A stretch of DNA of 64,000 bases from Algoriphagus sp. CAU 1675. GTDB taxonomy: Bacteria; Bacteroidota; Bacteroidia; Cytophagales; Cyclobacteriaceae. The notes under the pieces were generated by a model that did no database searches, was not told the DNA's origin, and saw nothing but the letters and a program-made list of their open reading frames with translations. Location: positions 62,001 to 126,000 of the forward strand of contig NZ_JARHUI010000007.1 in assembly GCF_029222925.1 (NCBI RefSeq), given 5' to 3'. Positions 1 to 10,293 of the stretch are shown one piece after another. The position numbers and the translations under genes were made by a program. Positions within the stretch are counted from its first letter, which is position 1, and the number at the start of each line of letters is the position of its first letter.

Positions 1-1106
1 TTGAAGGTAAGTTCTGTTAAAAATTGCTCGCTTGGACTGTAAGTGATCATAAAAGGGTCACCCGTCTGTGATCCTGCTGCGTTTGCAACATTACAAGCCT
101 GACTTTTAGAAAACACCGTCACGGACGCAGGCTTGGACGTTTCAATCTTAGCAGACTGATTAGCGCCAAATTCCAAGGAAAGCCACTTCCCTTGATTGAT
201 TACCCCTCTGAGGGCTCCATTGACGCGGACTTCTGTCCCATCCTCGGATGCAAGGACTTTAACCAATTCACCTGAGGTTCTCCCCGTAAGACCCACATGG
301 ACAAAAGAAGTCCCCCATGTATTTACAGGGTAAGCCTGTTGAAAAAGATGGTCATTTGCTTCCCCGCAATTCCCTACTGAGGTCCATTTATTTCCTCCAA
401 AGACCGCTATCTTTTTACATTCATCTCCACCATCTCCGACAACACGAACACGGGATCCAGTCAAATCAGCCTTTGCTTTCAATTGAAAACTTTGGCCTCT
501 GTTGAGTTTGATTGTAAAAGGAGAGTTTCCCGGATATTGACTTTGAGTCGTAACGGATGTAGTGATTTCTATTTCTGTATCATTTTCTGTTGCCACTACC
601 AAGAGTGTGCTTTCATCATTGATATTTCCATCGTATTGAACAAAAGCGGTGAGGGTTTCATAATGCGAAGTGATGTAATAATCACGTCCCAAGGTTCCTA
701 CAGGAAGCACAACGGTTCCATCTGCACTTCTAACCCGCTCATTGAATGCATGAACTGCTATTTTACCTGAACTTGAGATATATACTCCCTTATTTTCAAC
801 CGCCCCGGATGTCCGGTGTAGCAAATCCAGGTCGTCCGATGAAACACGTAGAGTATACTGCTGTCCTGAAGAGAGATTGAAATTGGCAACTCTCCCCAAA
901 TATTCTATAGATCCAGAAGTATTCTCCGCCGCAGTAATCACCAACACGGCATAATCCGACGCCCCTATTCCTTGATTGGACGGCGGGATTTTATTGTTTT
1001 CCATAAAGCCAACCCAAAACTCTTTTCCAAGGGTTGAAACCTGGGCAAAGGCAACAAAATGTACTGCCAAAAACACCAAAAAAAACAGAAAGTAAACTTT
1101 CCTCAT
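1..1106 (-). CDS. IgGFc-binding-like secreted surface protein (partial, C-terminus beyond window)
   Basis: An open frame runs on the minus strand from an ATG at 1106-1104 to the left edge, giving about 368 residues with no stop. The N-terminus is a signal peptide: MRKVY, then a Leu/Phe/Val core ending AFAQ. The mature part resembles the IgGFc-binding N-terminal domain: a start around GKEFWVGFMEN, a central stretch AVHAFNERVRSADGTVVLP followed by LGRDYYITSHYE, then CKKIAVFGGNKWT and a Cys-rich turn SVGNCGEANDHLFQQAYP. In Bacteroidota such proteins are secreted and often carry a C-terminal type IX sorting domain, but here that end is outside the window. It probably acts at the cell surface. Its ligand cannot be read from the sequence. 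It is divergent from ybiT. Confidence 0.75.
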   Translation of the reverse strand, partial: MRKVYFLFFLVFLAVHFVAFAQVSTLGKEFWVGFMENNKIPPSNQGIGASDYAVLVITAAENTSGSIEYLGRVANFNLSSGQQYTLRVSSDDLDLLHRTSGAVENKGVYISSSGKIAVHAFNERVRSADGTVVLPVGTLGRDYYITSHYETLTAFVQYDGNINDESTLLVVATENDTEIEITTSVTTQSQYPGNSPFTIKLNRGQSFQLKAKADLTGSRVRVVGDGGDECKKIAVFGGNKWTSVGNCGEANDHLFQQAYPVNTWGTSFVHVGLTGRTSGELVKVLASEDGTEVRVNGALRGVINQGKWLSLEFGANQSAKIETSKPASVTVFSKSQACNVANAAGSQTGDPFMITYSPSEQFLTELTF

Positions 1107-1171
1107 TTCTTCTTTTCCAAACATTTAGGCTTCAATATAAGCAACTGCAAAAAATAATCTCGATTAAATGA

Positions 1172-2887
<1,716 letters not shown>

Positions 2888-2893
2888 GAGAAC

Positions 2894-4291
2894 TTGCTTC
2901 TTACCGCGATCATAGCCTATCTGGCCATCACTGTGGTCATAGGCGCCTGGTCCTCCAGGCTGGTAAAAAGTTCTGATGATTTTGTATTGGCGGGAAGATC
3001 GCTCCCGCTATTTCTTTCTGCTTCTGCCCTATTTGCTACCTGGTTTGGATCCGAAACTATCTTTGGCGCTTCCTCAGTTTATCTTGAAGAAGGCCTGATC
3101 GGTGTAATCGAGGATCCCTTCGGAGGCGCTCTTTGTTTGGTTTTGTTTGGGATGTTCTACCTCCGTCCCATGTACAAAATGGGGGTTTTAACCATTGGTG
3201 ACGTATTCAAAAGGATTTTTGGAAGCCGGATTGGTTTCTTTGCTTCCATTTTCATGATTCCGGCTTACTTTGGCTATGTAGCTGCCCAATTGGTTGCCTT
3301 AAGTTTGGTCTTGGGCGCCGTGACGGATATTAGCTTGACAGAGGGAATTTTGATATCTGCTGGCATAGTGGTTTTCTATACTTTTTTGGGAGGAATGTGG
3401 GCCATTTCCATTACCGATTTCATCCAAACCACCATGATTGTCATCGGATTGATTTGGGTTGCATTGATGGTAACCCAGGAAGCCGGGGGAATGGAGAAAA
3501 TCCTTTCTCAAGCTCCTCCTGAAAGTTTTCAGTTTTTTCCTCAAGCGGATATACTCTCTTGGGTTAATTATTTTGGTGCATGGATCATTCTTGGACTAGG
3601 GAGTATCCCTTCACAGGATATCTATCAGCGGGTCATGTCCGCCAAATCCGAAAATATTGCGGTAAAATCCACCTATTTAGCCGGAGGGTTTTACCTTACT
3701 TTTGGGCTTCTACCATTATTTATCGCACTTGGGGCAAAAGTCCTTTACCCCGAACTTTATCTGGAAAACAAACAAATGCTGCTGCCATCAATGGTGCTTC
3801 AACACGGAGGTTTACCTGTACAGATAGTCTTTTTTGGAGCCTTGATCTCAGCGATTATGAGTACGACCAGTTCGGGTTTACTTGCCCCTTCTGCGATTAT
3901 ATCAGAAAACCTCATCCGCCCTTATTTCGGAGAGAAGCTTGATGACAGGCATTTCCTGTGGATATTGCGCGCAAATATTGTCTTAGTAGCAATTATTGCC
4001 ACCATCATGGCTACCATCAAATCCAATATTTATGAATTGGTAGCTGGAGCTTCTATATTGATGCTGGTATCCCTATTTGTTCCAATCACTACTGGGCTAT
4101 ACTGGAGAAAAGCATCAAAAATGGGCGCATTGATGTCCATGGTTTTTGGAATGATCGCTTATTTGGGATTTCAAAACTTTGAAACACTCATCCCGGCTCA
4201 CCTTCTCGGGTTGGCAGTCAGCGCTCTTTCCATGCTATTCGGCAGCTATAGATTCCCTGACAAAAAATCACCATCGAATGAACTACTCTAA
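2894..4291 (+). CDS. Sodium:solute symporter (SSS family)
   Basis: This 465-residue polytopic inner-membrane protein has about 13 hydrophobic segments, in line with the sodium/solute symporter family (proline, pantothenate and sugar transporters). Recognisable parts are SSDDFVLAGRSLP near the N-terminus, the ATWFGSETIFGASS segment after the first helices, and ISAIMSTTSSGLLAPS late in the protein. The substrate cannot be assigned. The TTG start is forced: the ybiT stop at 2885-2887 lies in the same frame and only GAG and AAC separate it from TTG. The spacing implies co-transcription with ybiT. The 3' end overlaps the methyltransferase gene by 14 bases. Confidence 0.85.
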   Translation: MLLTAIIAYLAITVVIGAWSSRLVKSSDDFVLAGRSLPLFLSASALFATWFGSETIFGASSVYLEEGLIGVIEDPFGGALCLVLFGMFYLRPMYKMGVLTIGDVFKRIFGSRIGFFASIFMIPAYFGYVAAQLVALSLVLGAVTDISLTEGILISAGIVVFYTFLGGMWAISITDFIQTTMIVIGLIWVALMVTQEAGGMEKILSQAPPESFQFFPQADILSWVNYFGAWIILGLGSIPSQDIYQRVMSAKSENIAVKSTYLAGGFYLTFGLLPLFIALGAKVLYPELYLENKQMLLPSMVLQHGGLPVQIVFFGALISAIMSTTSSGLLAPSAIISENLIRPYFGEKLDDRHFLWILRANIVLVAIIATIMATIKSNIYELVAGASILMLVSLFVPITTGLYWRKASKMGALMSMVFGMIAYLGFQNFETLIPAHLLGLAVSALSMLFGSYRFPDKKSPSNELL

Positions 4292-5459
4292 AATCATATT
4301 AAAAAAGGGAAAGGAAATCTCCCTCAAAAGAAGACATCACTGGGTATTTTCAGGCGCTATTGCCCAAATGGAACCCAATTTAGAATCCGGACAATTGGTT
4401 GAAGTTCTTTCCTCCAATAAGGAGTTTTTGGGAATAGGACATTTTTCCAATGGTTCCATTATGGTTCGGATTATTTCATTTGAAAAAAGAGAAATCAACC
4501 AATCCTTCTGGAATGAAAAGATCGCCTCTGCTTATTCTTTGAGAAAAAGTTTGGGCCTGACCGAAAACCCTGAAACGAATGTTTACAGACTGATCCACGG
4601 GGAAGGGGATTTGCTTCCCGGCCTGATTGTGGATTTTTACAATGGAACTGCTGTAATCCAGGCCCACCATATAGGAATGCATCAGCATGTAAGTGAAGTC
4701 GCTCAAGCCATTCAAAATACCTATGGAGATAAACTGAGCGGAGTTTTTGACAAAAGTGCTGAAACGCTTCCCAAAAATCTGGGGATAAGCTCCAATGAAT
4801 GGATCATTGGAAAGCCTGAGACTGACTTGGTCCAAGAATATGGAGCGACCTATCGTATTGATTGGGAAAAAGGTCAAAAAACCGGCTTTTTTATAGATCA
4901 GAGAGAAAACCGAAAACTGCTGGCTTCTTATTCAAAGGACAAAAAAGTATTGAATACTTTCTGCTATTCAGGAGGTTTTTCGGTATTGTCCTTACTTGAA
5001 GGGGCTGCAGAAGTTCATTCCGTGGACATTTCCCCTAAAGCAATAGAACTGACAGAAGAAAACATAAACCTAAACAGTCAAATCAAGGAAAAGCATGAAT
5101 CCAAGGTGGCTGATGTGGTCAAATACATCCGTGAAATTGGTGACGACTATGACATTATCGTTTTAGACCCACCTGCATTTGCCAAAAACATCAAAGCCCG
5201 GCACAATGCCGTGCAGGCCTACAAGCGGCTCAATGCAGAAGCCTTGAAAAAGATTAAAACAGGAGGTATTTTATTTACATTCTCCTGCAGTCAAGTAGTG
5301 GACAAGGCATTGTTTACCCATACCATTACTGCAGCTGCACTGGAATCGGGAAGAAAAGTCAAAATCTTACACCAACTTTCCCAGCCTGCCGACCACCCCA
5401 TCAATATCTTTCACCCTGAAACAGAATACTTGAAAGGCCTGGTACTTTTTGTGGAGTAA
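4278..5459 (+). CDS. rlmI: RlmI-like 23S rRNA (cytosine-C5) methyltransferase
   Basis: This class I SAM-dependent methyltransferase of 393 residues has the size and layout of RlmI, which makes m5C1962 in 23S rRNA. The N-terminal part (about 1-75) resembles a PUA RNA-binding domain (KGKEISLKRRHHWVFSGAI). A Rossmann methyltransferase domain fills the rest, with NTFCYSGGFSVLS as the SAM loop, VHSVDISPKAIELTEEN as the acidic ribose-binding strand, and VLDPPAFAK as the catalytic DPP motif. The late FTFSCSQ contributes the catalytic Cys expected in this family. I chose the ATG at 4278 over an upstream in-frame start because family homology begins there. The gene overlaps the symporter end by 14 bases. 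Confidence 0.88.
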   Translation: MNYSKIILKKGKEISLKRRHHWVFSGAIAQMEPNLESGQLVEVLSSNKEFLGIGHFSNGSIMVRIISFEKREINQSFWNEKIASAYSLRKSLGLTENPETNVYRLIHGEGDLLPGLIVDFYNGTAVIQAHHIGMHQHVSEVAQAIQNTYGDKLSGVFDKSAETLPKNLGISSNEWIIGKPETDLVQEYGATYRIDWEKGQKTGFFIDQRENRKLLASYSKDKKVLNTFCYSGGFSVLSLLEGAAEVHSVDISPKAIELTEENINLNSQIKEKHESKVADVVKYIREIGDDYDIIVLDPPAFAKNIKARHNAVQAYKRLNAEALKKIKTGGILFTFSCSQVVDKALFTHTITAAALESGRKVKILHQLSQPADHPINIFHPETEYLKGLVLFVE

Positions 5460-5528
5460 AATTTCAAACAAATTACCGGGTACTTTATTCTCTTTTCAAC
5501 TATTTTCATCCAAACAAAAACTAAAAAC

Positions 5529-5963
5529 ATGTACACAGGGATACAACATTTACATTCAGGCTTGGCTTATCTGGTCCTGATTGCCTTGATTATTGTGATC
5601 GTCTTAATGCTAGTTGGTTCATTGACCGGCAGGGATTTCACCGAAAAAGACCGAAAAATTGCCATGGTCGCATTTATTCTGGCCCACATTCAATTGTTGG
5701 CAGGCTTGGTACTTTACTTTATCAGTCCTTTGGGTCTTGAGCTTTTGACTGGAGGAGGTGCAATGTCGGATCCAATCGCAAGGCTTACGGCGCTAGAACA
5801 TCCCTTGATCAACATCATTGCAATTGTCCTCATCACTGTGGGCTATTCCCGAGCTAAAAAACTGGAATCTTCCCGCTCAAAATTCAGAAGCATTTACATG
5901 ATGTATGCTGTTGCGCTTGTGTTGATTCTAAGCAGAATCCCCTGGGGCTCTTGGTTGGGATAA
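5529..5963 (+). CDS. Four-helix membrane protein, cytochrome-b-like, function unknown
   Basis: This 144-residue protein has four predicted membrane helices: about 10-33, 45-66, 88-106 and 122-138. The short loops carry His residues (QHLHSG near the N-terminus, LAHIQLL in helix 2, ALEHPL before helix 3) that could ligate haem. Similar Bacteroidota proteins are, from memory, sometimes labelled cytochrome B. That is a family label, not evidence of function. No catalytic motif is visible. It has its own 69-base upstream gap after the methyltransferase and is followed by a bidirectional terminator. Confidence 0.6.
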   Translation: MYTGIQHLHSGLAYLVLIALIIVIVLMLVGSLTGRDFTEKDRKIAMVAFILAHIQLLAGLVLYFISPLGLELLTGGGAMSDPIARLTALEHPLINIIAIVLITVGYSRAKKLESSRSKFRSIYMMYAVALVLILSRIPWGSWLG

Positions 5964-5979
5964 TCACATTGTAATCCAT

Positions 5980-6013
5980 AAAAAAATCCGGACTCTTCAA
6001 TCCGGATTTTTTT
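5980..6013. terminator. Bidirectional intrinsic terminator
   Basis: AAAAAAATCCGGA and TCCGGATTTTTTT form a 13-base stem around an 8-base loop between two convergent genes. It has a U-tract on either strand, so it can end both transcripts. Confidence 0.85.
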
Positions 6014-6026
6014 GTTCCCATTGGAG

Positions 6027-6419
6027 TTAAAAACCTCCTTTTATAATCTCTGCTATTTCTCCTAGTTCCTCTTGGGACAGTTTCAATTTAGGTCGTGTAA
6101 AATTGATGTCATCCATGGTTTTTAAGGGAACCAAATGAACATGCACATGTGGAACTTCCAGTCCAATTACTGCCACACCGATTCGAGTACACTTGATGGT
6201 CTTGTCTATAGCCTTGGCCACTTTTTGAGCAAATACATGTAAATCCGCCAATTCCTGGGGCTCCATGTTGAAAATGTAATCCAGCTCTTTTTTGGGGACT
6301 ACCAAAACATGCCCTTTAACCAAAGGCATGATGTCCAAAAAAGCAATATGATGATCGTCTTCAGCGATGATGTGGGCGGGAATCTCCCGGTTGATGATTT
6401 TTGTAAAGATGCTTGCCAT
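6027..6419 (-). CDS. HIT-family nucleotide hydrolase
   Basis: This 130-residue protein has the histidine-triad signature HVHVHLVP close to its C-terminus, plus FLDIMPLVKGHVLVVPK and the N-terminal IFTKIINREIPA typical of Hint-branch HIT proteins. These cytosolic enzymes hydrolyse AMP-linked substrates such as adenosine phosphoramidates. The start is the ATG giving MASIFTKI; the longer frame adds 15 residues that run through the upstream terminator hairpin. It lies 60 bases after greA, with that hairpin between them, so part of its transcription may be read-through from greA. Confidence 0.9.
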   Translation of the reverse strand: MASIFTKIINREIPAHIIAEDDHHIAFLDIMPLVKGHVLVVPKKELDYIFNMEPQELADLHVFAQKVAKAIDKTIKCTRIGVAVIGLEVPHVHVHLVPLKTMDDINFTRPKLKLSQEELGEIAEIIKGGF

Positions 6420-6432
6420 AATACCCGAAAAT

Positions 6433-6457
6433 AAAAAATCCCGGCGAATACCGGGAT
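6433..6457 (-). terminator. Intrinsic terminator or attenuator after greA
   Basis: Read on the minus strand, ATCCCGG, a 6-base loop and CCGGGAT are followed by a run of T. It sits between greA and the HIT gene and would reduce transcription into the latter. Confidence 0.75.
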
Positions 6458-6479
6458 ATAACATTTCGAAAAGAAATTC

Positions 6480-6953
6480 TTAATAACTGATTTCCAAAAT
6501 CTCAAATTGCAATACTCCAGCAGGTGCATTGATATCCGCGATATCACCAACTGATTTTCCAACAAGTCCTTTTCCAAAGGGAGAGGCAAGGGAAATCTTA
6601 CCCGCTTTCAAATCCGCTTCTTCCTCAGAAACCAGCGTGTAGGTAACTGTCATTCCGTTTTTGACATTTTTGATTTTAACGGTGCTCAAGATTCCGATTT
6701 TGGACTGATCCATTTGGGAATTATCCAAAACCCGGGCATTGCCTACCACAGCCTCCAACTTTGCGATTTTAAGTTCCAAAAGTCCCTGAGCATCCTTTGC
6801 TGCATCATATTCAGCATTTTCACTCAAGTCACCTTTATCTCTCGCCTCTGCAATCTGACGAGCGATATCAGCTCTTCCTTTAGTCTTCAATTCCTGAAGC
6901 TCATCTTTCAGCTTTTTCAGTCCCTCTTCGGTGTAGTATTGTACTTTACTCAT
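6480..6953 (-). CDS. greA: Transcription elongation factor GreA
   Basis: This 157-residue protein has the usual GreA size and architecture: an N-terminal antiparallel coiled coil (about 1-75) with the acidic tip DLSENAEYDAAKDAQ, then an FKBP-like C-terminal domain with ISLASPFGKGLVGK and the end VLQFEILEI. GreA enters the secondary channel of RNA polymerase and stimulates cleavage of backtracked RNA. The two acidic residues at the coiled-coil tip (D and E in GDLSENAEYD) are present. The gene follows the terminator of the serA-like gene, so it probably has its own promoter in the short upstream gap. Confidence 0.96.
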   Translation of the reverse strand: MSKVQYYTEEGLKKLKDELQELKTKGRADIARQIAEARDKGDLSENAEYDAAKDAQGLLELKIAKLEAVVGNARVLDNSQMDQSKIGILSTVKIKNVKNGMTVTYTLVSEEEADLKAGKISLASPFGKGLVGKSVGDIADINAPAGVLQFEILEISY

Positions 6954-6976
6954 AGTTTTTCGACTTTACACAAGGC

Positions 6977-7024
6977 ACAAAAAACAAAGTAACGGTCACA
7001 TGGAGGGGACCGTTACTTTGTTTG
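6977..7024 (-). terminator. Terminator of the rsmA-mgtE-serA-like operon
   Basis: A long inverted repeat (AAACAAAGTAACGGTC paired with GACCGTTACTTTGTTT) is followed on the minus strand by a T-run. It lies downstream of the serA-like stop and before greA. Confidence 0.8.
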
Positions 7025-7098
7025 TTGCCTCTGATATTTATAAGACAAAGATAGTAATTGTCAAATAGAAAGCAATAAGGTAGAATTTACCTCAACCT

Positions 7099-8040
7099 TC
7101 AAGATTTTGATTTCCCAAAGGCCTCCCGGATCTGTTTTACCAGTACTTTGTTGATCTTTTCATAAGATTCAAAAGTCCATCCGGCAACATGGGGACTGAA
7201 AATCACATTTCCTCTTGATGCCAATTTCTCAAACTCCTCTTTTTGTTCAGAAGTGAATTTTTGAAATTTTTCATTTTCCAAAACATCCAGGACAGCACCT
7301 TTTAACACTCCTAAATCCAAGGCATCATTCAGGGTTTTAAAATTAATTACTTCTCCCCTAGCAGTATTGATCAACCAAAATGGCTTATGAAAACTCTTTA
7401 ATTCTTCCAAAGTAAAAAAACCTCGGGTTTCAGGAGTCAAGGGTACATGGATGCTAAGAACATCCGCTTCAGCTTTCAATTTTTCCCAAATCACCTCCTG
7501 CACTCTATCGGTTCCGAAGTCCTGCTTATACTTATCATATACCAGTATTTCCACTCCAAACCCCCGGAGCCTTTTCGCAAAAGCCTCTCCCATATTGCCA
7601 AAGCCCATGATCCCAACGGTCTTCCCCATGAGTTCATGTCCACGGTTTCCTTCCCGATCCCAAATTCCTTTTCGAACCTCTGAATCCGCTTGGATCAGAT
7701 GGTTAAACAAAGCCAAGAGTCCACCGATTGCGTGCTCGGCAACTGCATCCCGATTCCCCTTTGCTGCATGAAACAGCTGAATTCCACGCTCAGCCATAAA
7801 ATCAAGATCAATCTGATCCAAACCCGCTCCTGCCCGACCGATAAACTTCAGGTTAGATGCTTTTTCCAGCAACTCACGGTTCATGGGAGTTTTGGATCGG
7901 ATGATCAGTCCATCGTAATCTCCTACTTGCTCGATGATTTCTTCGCGGGTGATTTTAGGAGAATAAGTTACGTGGTGACCGTCCTTTTCAAGCATAGGAA
8001 TAATGCTTGAATGCATCTCGTCAATAATAAGAATCCTCAT
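7099..8040 (-). CDS. D-2-hydroxyacid dehydrogenase, short phosphoglycerate-dehydrogenase-like
   Basis: This 313-residue NAD-dependent dehydrogenase belongs to the SerA/D-isomer-specific 2-hydroxyacid family. The NAD-binding loop is MGFGNMGEAFAKRL. The catalytic Arg sits in INTARGEV, the Glu follows in the DVLENE region, and the His is in FSPHVAGWT. Unlike long SerA enzymes it has no C-terminal regulatory ACT domain, so serine feedback through such a domain is not expected. The substrate could be 3-phosphoglycerate or another 2-hydroxyacid. It starts 4 bases after mgtE and is the last gene of a three-gene run. Confidence 0.85.
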   Translation of the reverse strand: MRILIIDEMHSSIIPMLEKDGHHVTYSPKITREEIIEQVGDYDGLIIRSKTPMNRELLEKASNLKFIGRAGAGLDQIDLDFMAERGIQLFHAAKGNRDAVAEHAIGGLLALFNHLIQADSEVRKGIWDREGNRGHELMGKTVGIMGFGNMGEAFAKRLRGFGVEILVYDKYKQDFGTDRVQEVIWEKLKAEADVLSIHVPLTPETRGFFTLEELKSFHKPFWLINTARGEVINFKTLNDALDLGVLKGAVLDVLENEKFQKFTSEQKEEFEKLASRGNVIFSPHVAGWTFESYEKINKVLVKQIREAFGKSKS

Positions 8041-8044
8041 GGTA

Positions 8045-9412
8045 TTATAAATTCAGCAAAAGCATAGCCACCCCAAAATAGACCGCCAATCCCAACAAAT
8101 CATTGGTAGTGGTGATAAAAGGACCCGAGGCAATGGCAGGATTGATTCCAAAACGGTTGAGAACCAAAGGAGTCACTGTACCCATAAAAGAGGAAAGCAA
8201 AACCACACAGAAAAGTGCCGTGCCTACAGTAATTCCGAAAATCGGTTCAAAGCCATATAAAAAGACAACCACACAAAAAACAAAGGTCCCTAAAACAATG
8301 CCATTGATAATTGCTATGGAAAAGCCTTTTATAAATCTCTGTAAGGGAGTATCGTCAAATACTGACTTGGTAGCCAGGGATTGTACAATCAAAGAAGAAG
8401 CCTGTATCCCGACATTTCCCCCGGTAGCCGCCACCAATGGGATAAAAGAAGCCAGCGCCAGATACTTGCTGAGTCCAACCTCGAAAAAACCAATAATCTT
8501 GGCACCCATCAAGCCACCAATGACACCAATCAACAACCAGGGCAATCTTGCTTTAGTAATCAGGAAAATAGAATCGGATTCCTCAATATCCCCGGAAATA
8601 CCGGCCATAGCCTGAATATCTTCCTCAGCTTCTTCCCTTACTACATCCAAAATGTCATCCACTGTGATCCGGCCCACCAATTTGTTTTTTGCGTTGACTA
8701 CCGGGACGGATTCCAAATCATACTTTCGCATGATTTCGGCGACCTCCTCCTGATCCATATAGGTCGGAACAGAGACTACTTCCTGCTCATAGATGTCTTC
8801 AATTTTGGTTTCGTCAGATGCCAAAACAATCTTTTTCAAGGAAACTCTTCCAAGGAGATGCTGCCGATTATTTACCACATATATGGAAAAAATCTTCTCT
8901 ACATTTTCTGCCTGTCTCCTAATCTCATTAATGGTCTGGACTACACTCCAATTCTTATTGGCCCGGATATATTCCTTTGCCATGATACCCCCAGCGGTAT
9001 CTTCTTCGTAGCGAAGGAGTTCGAGAACCTGATCTGATTTGATCTTGTCCTCAAAATGGCTGATTACCTCTTCCCTTTCACGCTCCCCAAGCAGATTCAA
9101 AATATCCGCTCCATCATCCGAATCCATCAATTCTATGTAGGAGGCGATCTCGGCTTCCGGTAATTCCTTTAGTACTCTGAATAATGAATTATCATCAAGC
9201 TCGATAAGAATATCCGCAGCCAACTGCTTCTCAAGAGCACGTAGGACATAGATGGATTCCTCCATGGAAAGCTCATCCAATATGGCTGCGATATCCGCCA
9301 CATTGACTCCATCCAGGGATTCTACAATAAACCCAAGGTCCTCCGATTCTATCCCTAACCGAAGGCTTTCCAGGTATTCTTTCGAAAGTTCGAATTGCTT
9401 AATGATTTCCAC
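8045..9412 (-). CDS. mgtE: Magnesium transporter MgtE
   Basis: This 455-residue protein has the full MgtE architecture: an N-terminal superhelical domain with repeated LPEAEIASYIELM-type segments (about 1-130), two CBS domains (about 130-260) that sense cytosolic magnesium, and a C-terminal pore with five helices including VAATGGNVGIQASS. MgtE is a magnesium-gated inner-membrane channel. The start is GTG at 9412, 14 bases inside the rsmA 3' end, so translation is probably coupled to rsmA. Confidence 0.94.
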   Translation of the reverse strand: MEIIKQFELSKEYLESLRLGIESEDLGFIVESLDGVNVADIAAILDELSMEESIYVLRALEKQLAADILIELDDNSLFRVLKELPEAEIASYIELMDSDDGADILNLLGEREREEVISHFEDKIKSDQVLELLRYEEDTAGGIMAKEYIRANKNWSVVQTINEIRRQAENVEKIFSIYVVNNRQHLLGRVSLKKIVLASDETKIEDIYEQEVVSVPTYMDQEEVAEIMRKYDLESVPVVNAKNKLVGRITVDDILDVVREEAEEDIQAMAGISGDIEESDSIFLITKARLPWLLIGVIGGLMGAKIIGFFEVGLSKYLALASFIPLVAATGGNVGIQASSLIVQSLATKSVFDDTPLQRFIKGFSIAIINGIVLGTFVFCVVVFLYGFEPIFGITVGTALFCVVLLSSFMGTVTPLVLNRFGINPAIASGPFITTTNDLLGLAVYFGVAMLLLNL

Positions 9413-10184
9413 GAGAGGCTTCTATTTGTTGGGTTAGAAATACAAAATCTGCCACATCCAACTGCTCGGCACGTTTATCCATCAAGGAATGAGCCTTCAG
9501 GTCTTCGCTCAGCTGAAAAGACTTCAGTGAATTTCTCAGCGTTTTTCTCCTATTGCCAAATCCAGCTTTTACGACCTGAAAAAACAACTTTTCATTACAA
9601 TCTAGCTTTTCCGTTTCGTTTCTGATCAGCCGGATCACACCTGAATTAACCTTTGGAGGAGGATTGAAAACTTCGGGAGGAACTGAAAACAGATATTCTA
9701 TATCATAATACGCCTGAAGCAATACCGACAATATCCCATAATCCTTGTTCCCCTTTGGAGAAGCTATACGTTTAGCCACTTCCTTTTGAAGCATACAAAC
9801 CACCTCTGTGACTTTTTGTCTTTCCTCCAATATCCGAAAAAATATCTGGGAGGAAATATTATAGGGGAAATTGCCTGCTATTGCATAGCGCTCCGGCAAA
9901 AGTTTGCCCAGATCATGTTTCAGATAATCCCCTTCAATAATCCTATCATTTAATTGGGGATACTTTTTATGCAGATATTCAATCGATTCTGTATCAATAT
10001 CGATCAGATACAGCTCCAAAGGGTTTTTTAACAGGAAATCCGTCAGCACTCCCATTCCGGGACCGATCTCCAATACACAATCAACTCCTCCATGTCCCGT
10101 TACAGCCTGAGCTATTCGCTCCGCAATGCTCAAATCGGTCAGAAAGTGTTGCCCAAGATGTTTTTTGGCTCTGACTTTTTCCAT
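9399..10184 (-). CDS. rsmA: 16S rRNA dimethyladenosine transferase RsmA (KsgA)
   Basis: This 261-residue protein dimethylates A1518 and A1519 of 16S rRNA during 30S assembly. It opens with KKHLGQHFLTD, carries the SAM motif VLEIGPGMGVLT, an acidic LIDIDTES strand and the catalytic NFPYNISSQI motif. The C-terminal helical domain includes the GFGNRRKTLRNSL motif. It is the first gene of the rsmA-mgtE-serA-like run and divergent from pdxA, with about 110 bases between starts. Confidence 0.96.
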   Translation of the reverse strand: MEKVRAKKHLGQHFLTDLSIAERIAQAVTGHGGVDCVLEIGPGMGVLTDFLLKNPLELYLIDIDTESIEYLHKKYPQLNDRIIEGDYLKHDLGKLLPERYAIAGNFPYNISSQIFFRILEERQKVTEVVCMLQKEVAKRIASPKGNKDYGILSVLLQAYYDIEYLFSVPPEVFNPPPKVNSGVIRLIRNETEKLDCNEKLFFQVVKAGFGNRRKTLRNSLKSFQLSEDLKAHSLMDKRAEQLDVADFVFLTQQIEASRGNH

Positions 10185-10293
10185 CGAATAGCTCTGATAA
10201 ATTTTTATAAATTGCAGCCTAAAATTAAGATAATATTCCTAAAGGTCTAAAGTCCTACTTTTAACCGACTGAGTTTAACATACACCCTGTTTT

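Noticed and set aside
4476..4877. A 133-codon minus-strand frame opposite the RlmI-like gene
   Set aside because: A shadow of a conserved methyltransferase gene, with no motif.
8381..9037. A 218-codon plus-strand frame opposite mgtE
   Set aside because: It is a shadow of mgtE. The translation has no domain, and the minus-strand protein is complete and conserved.
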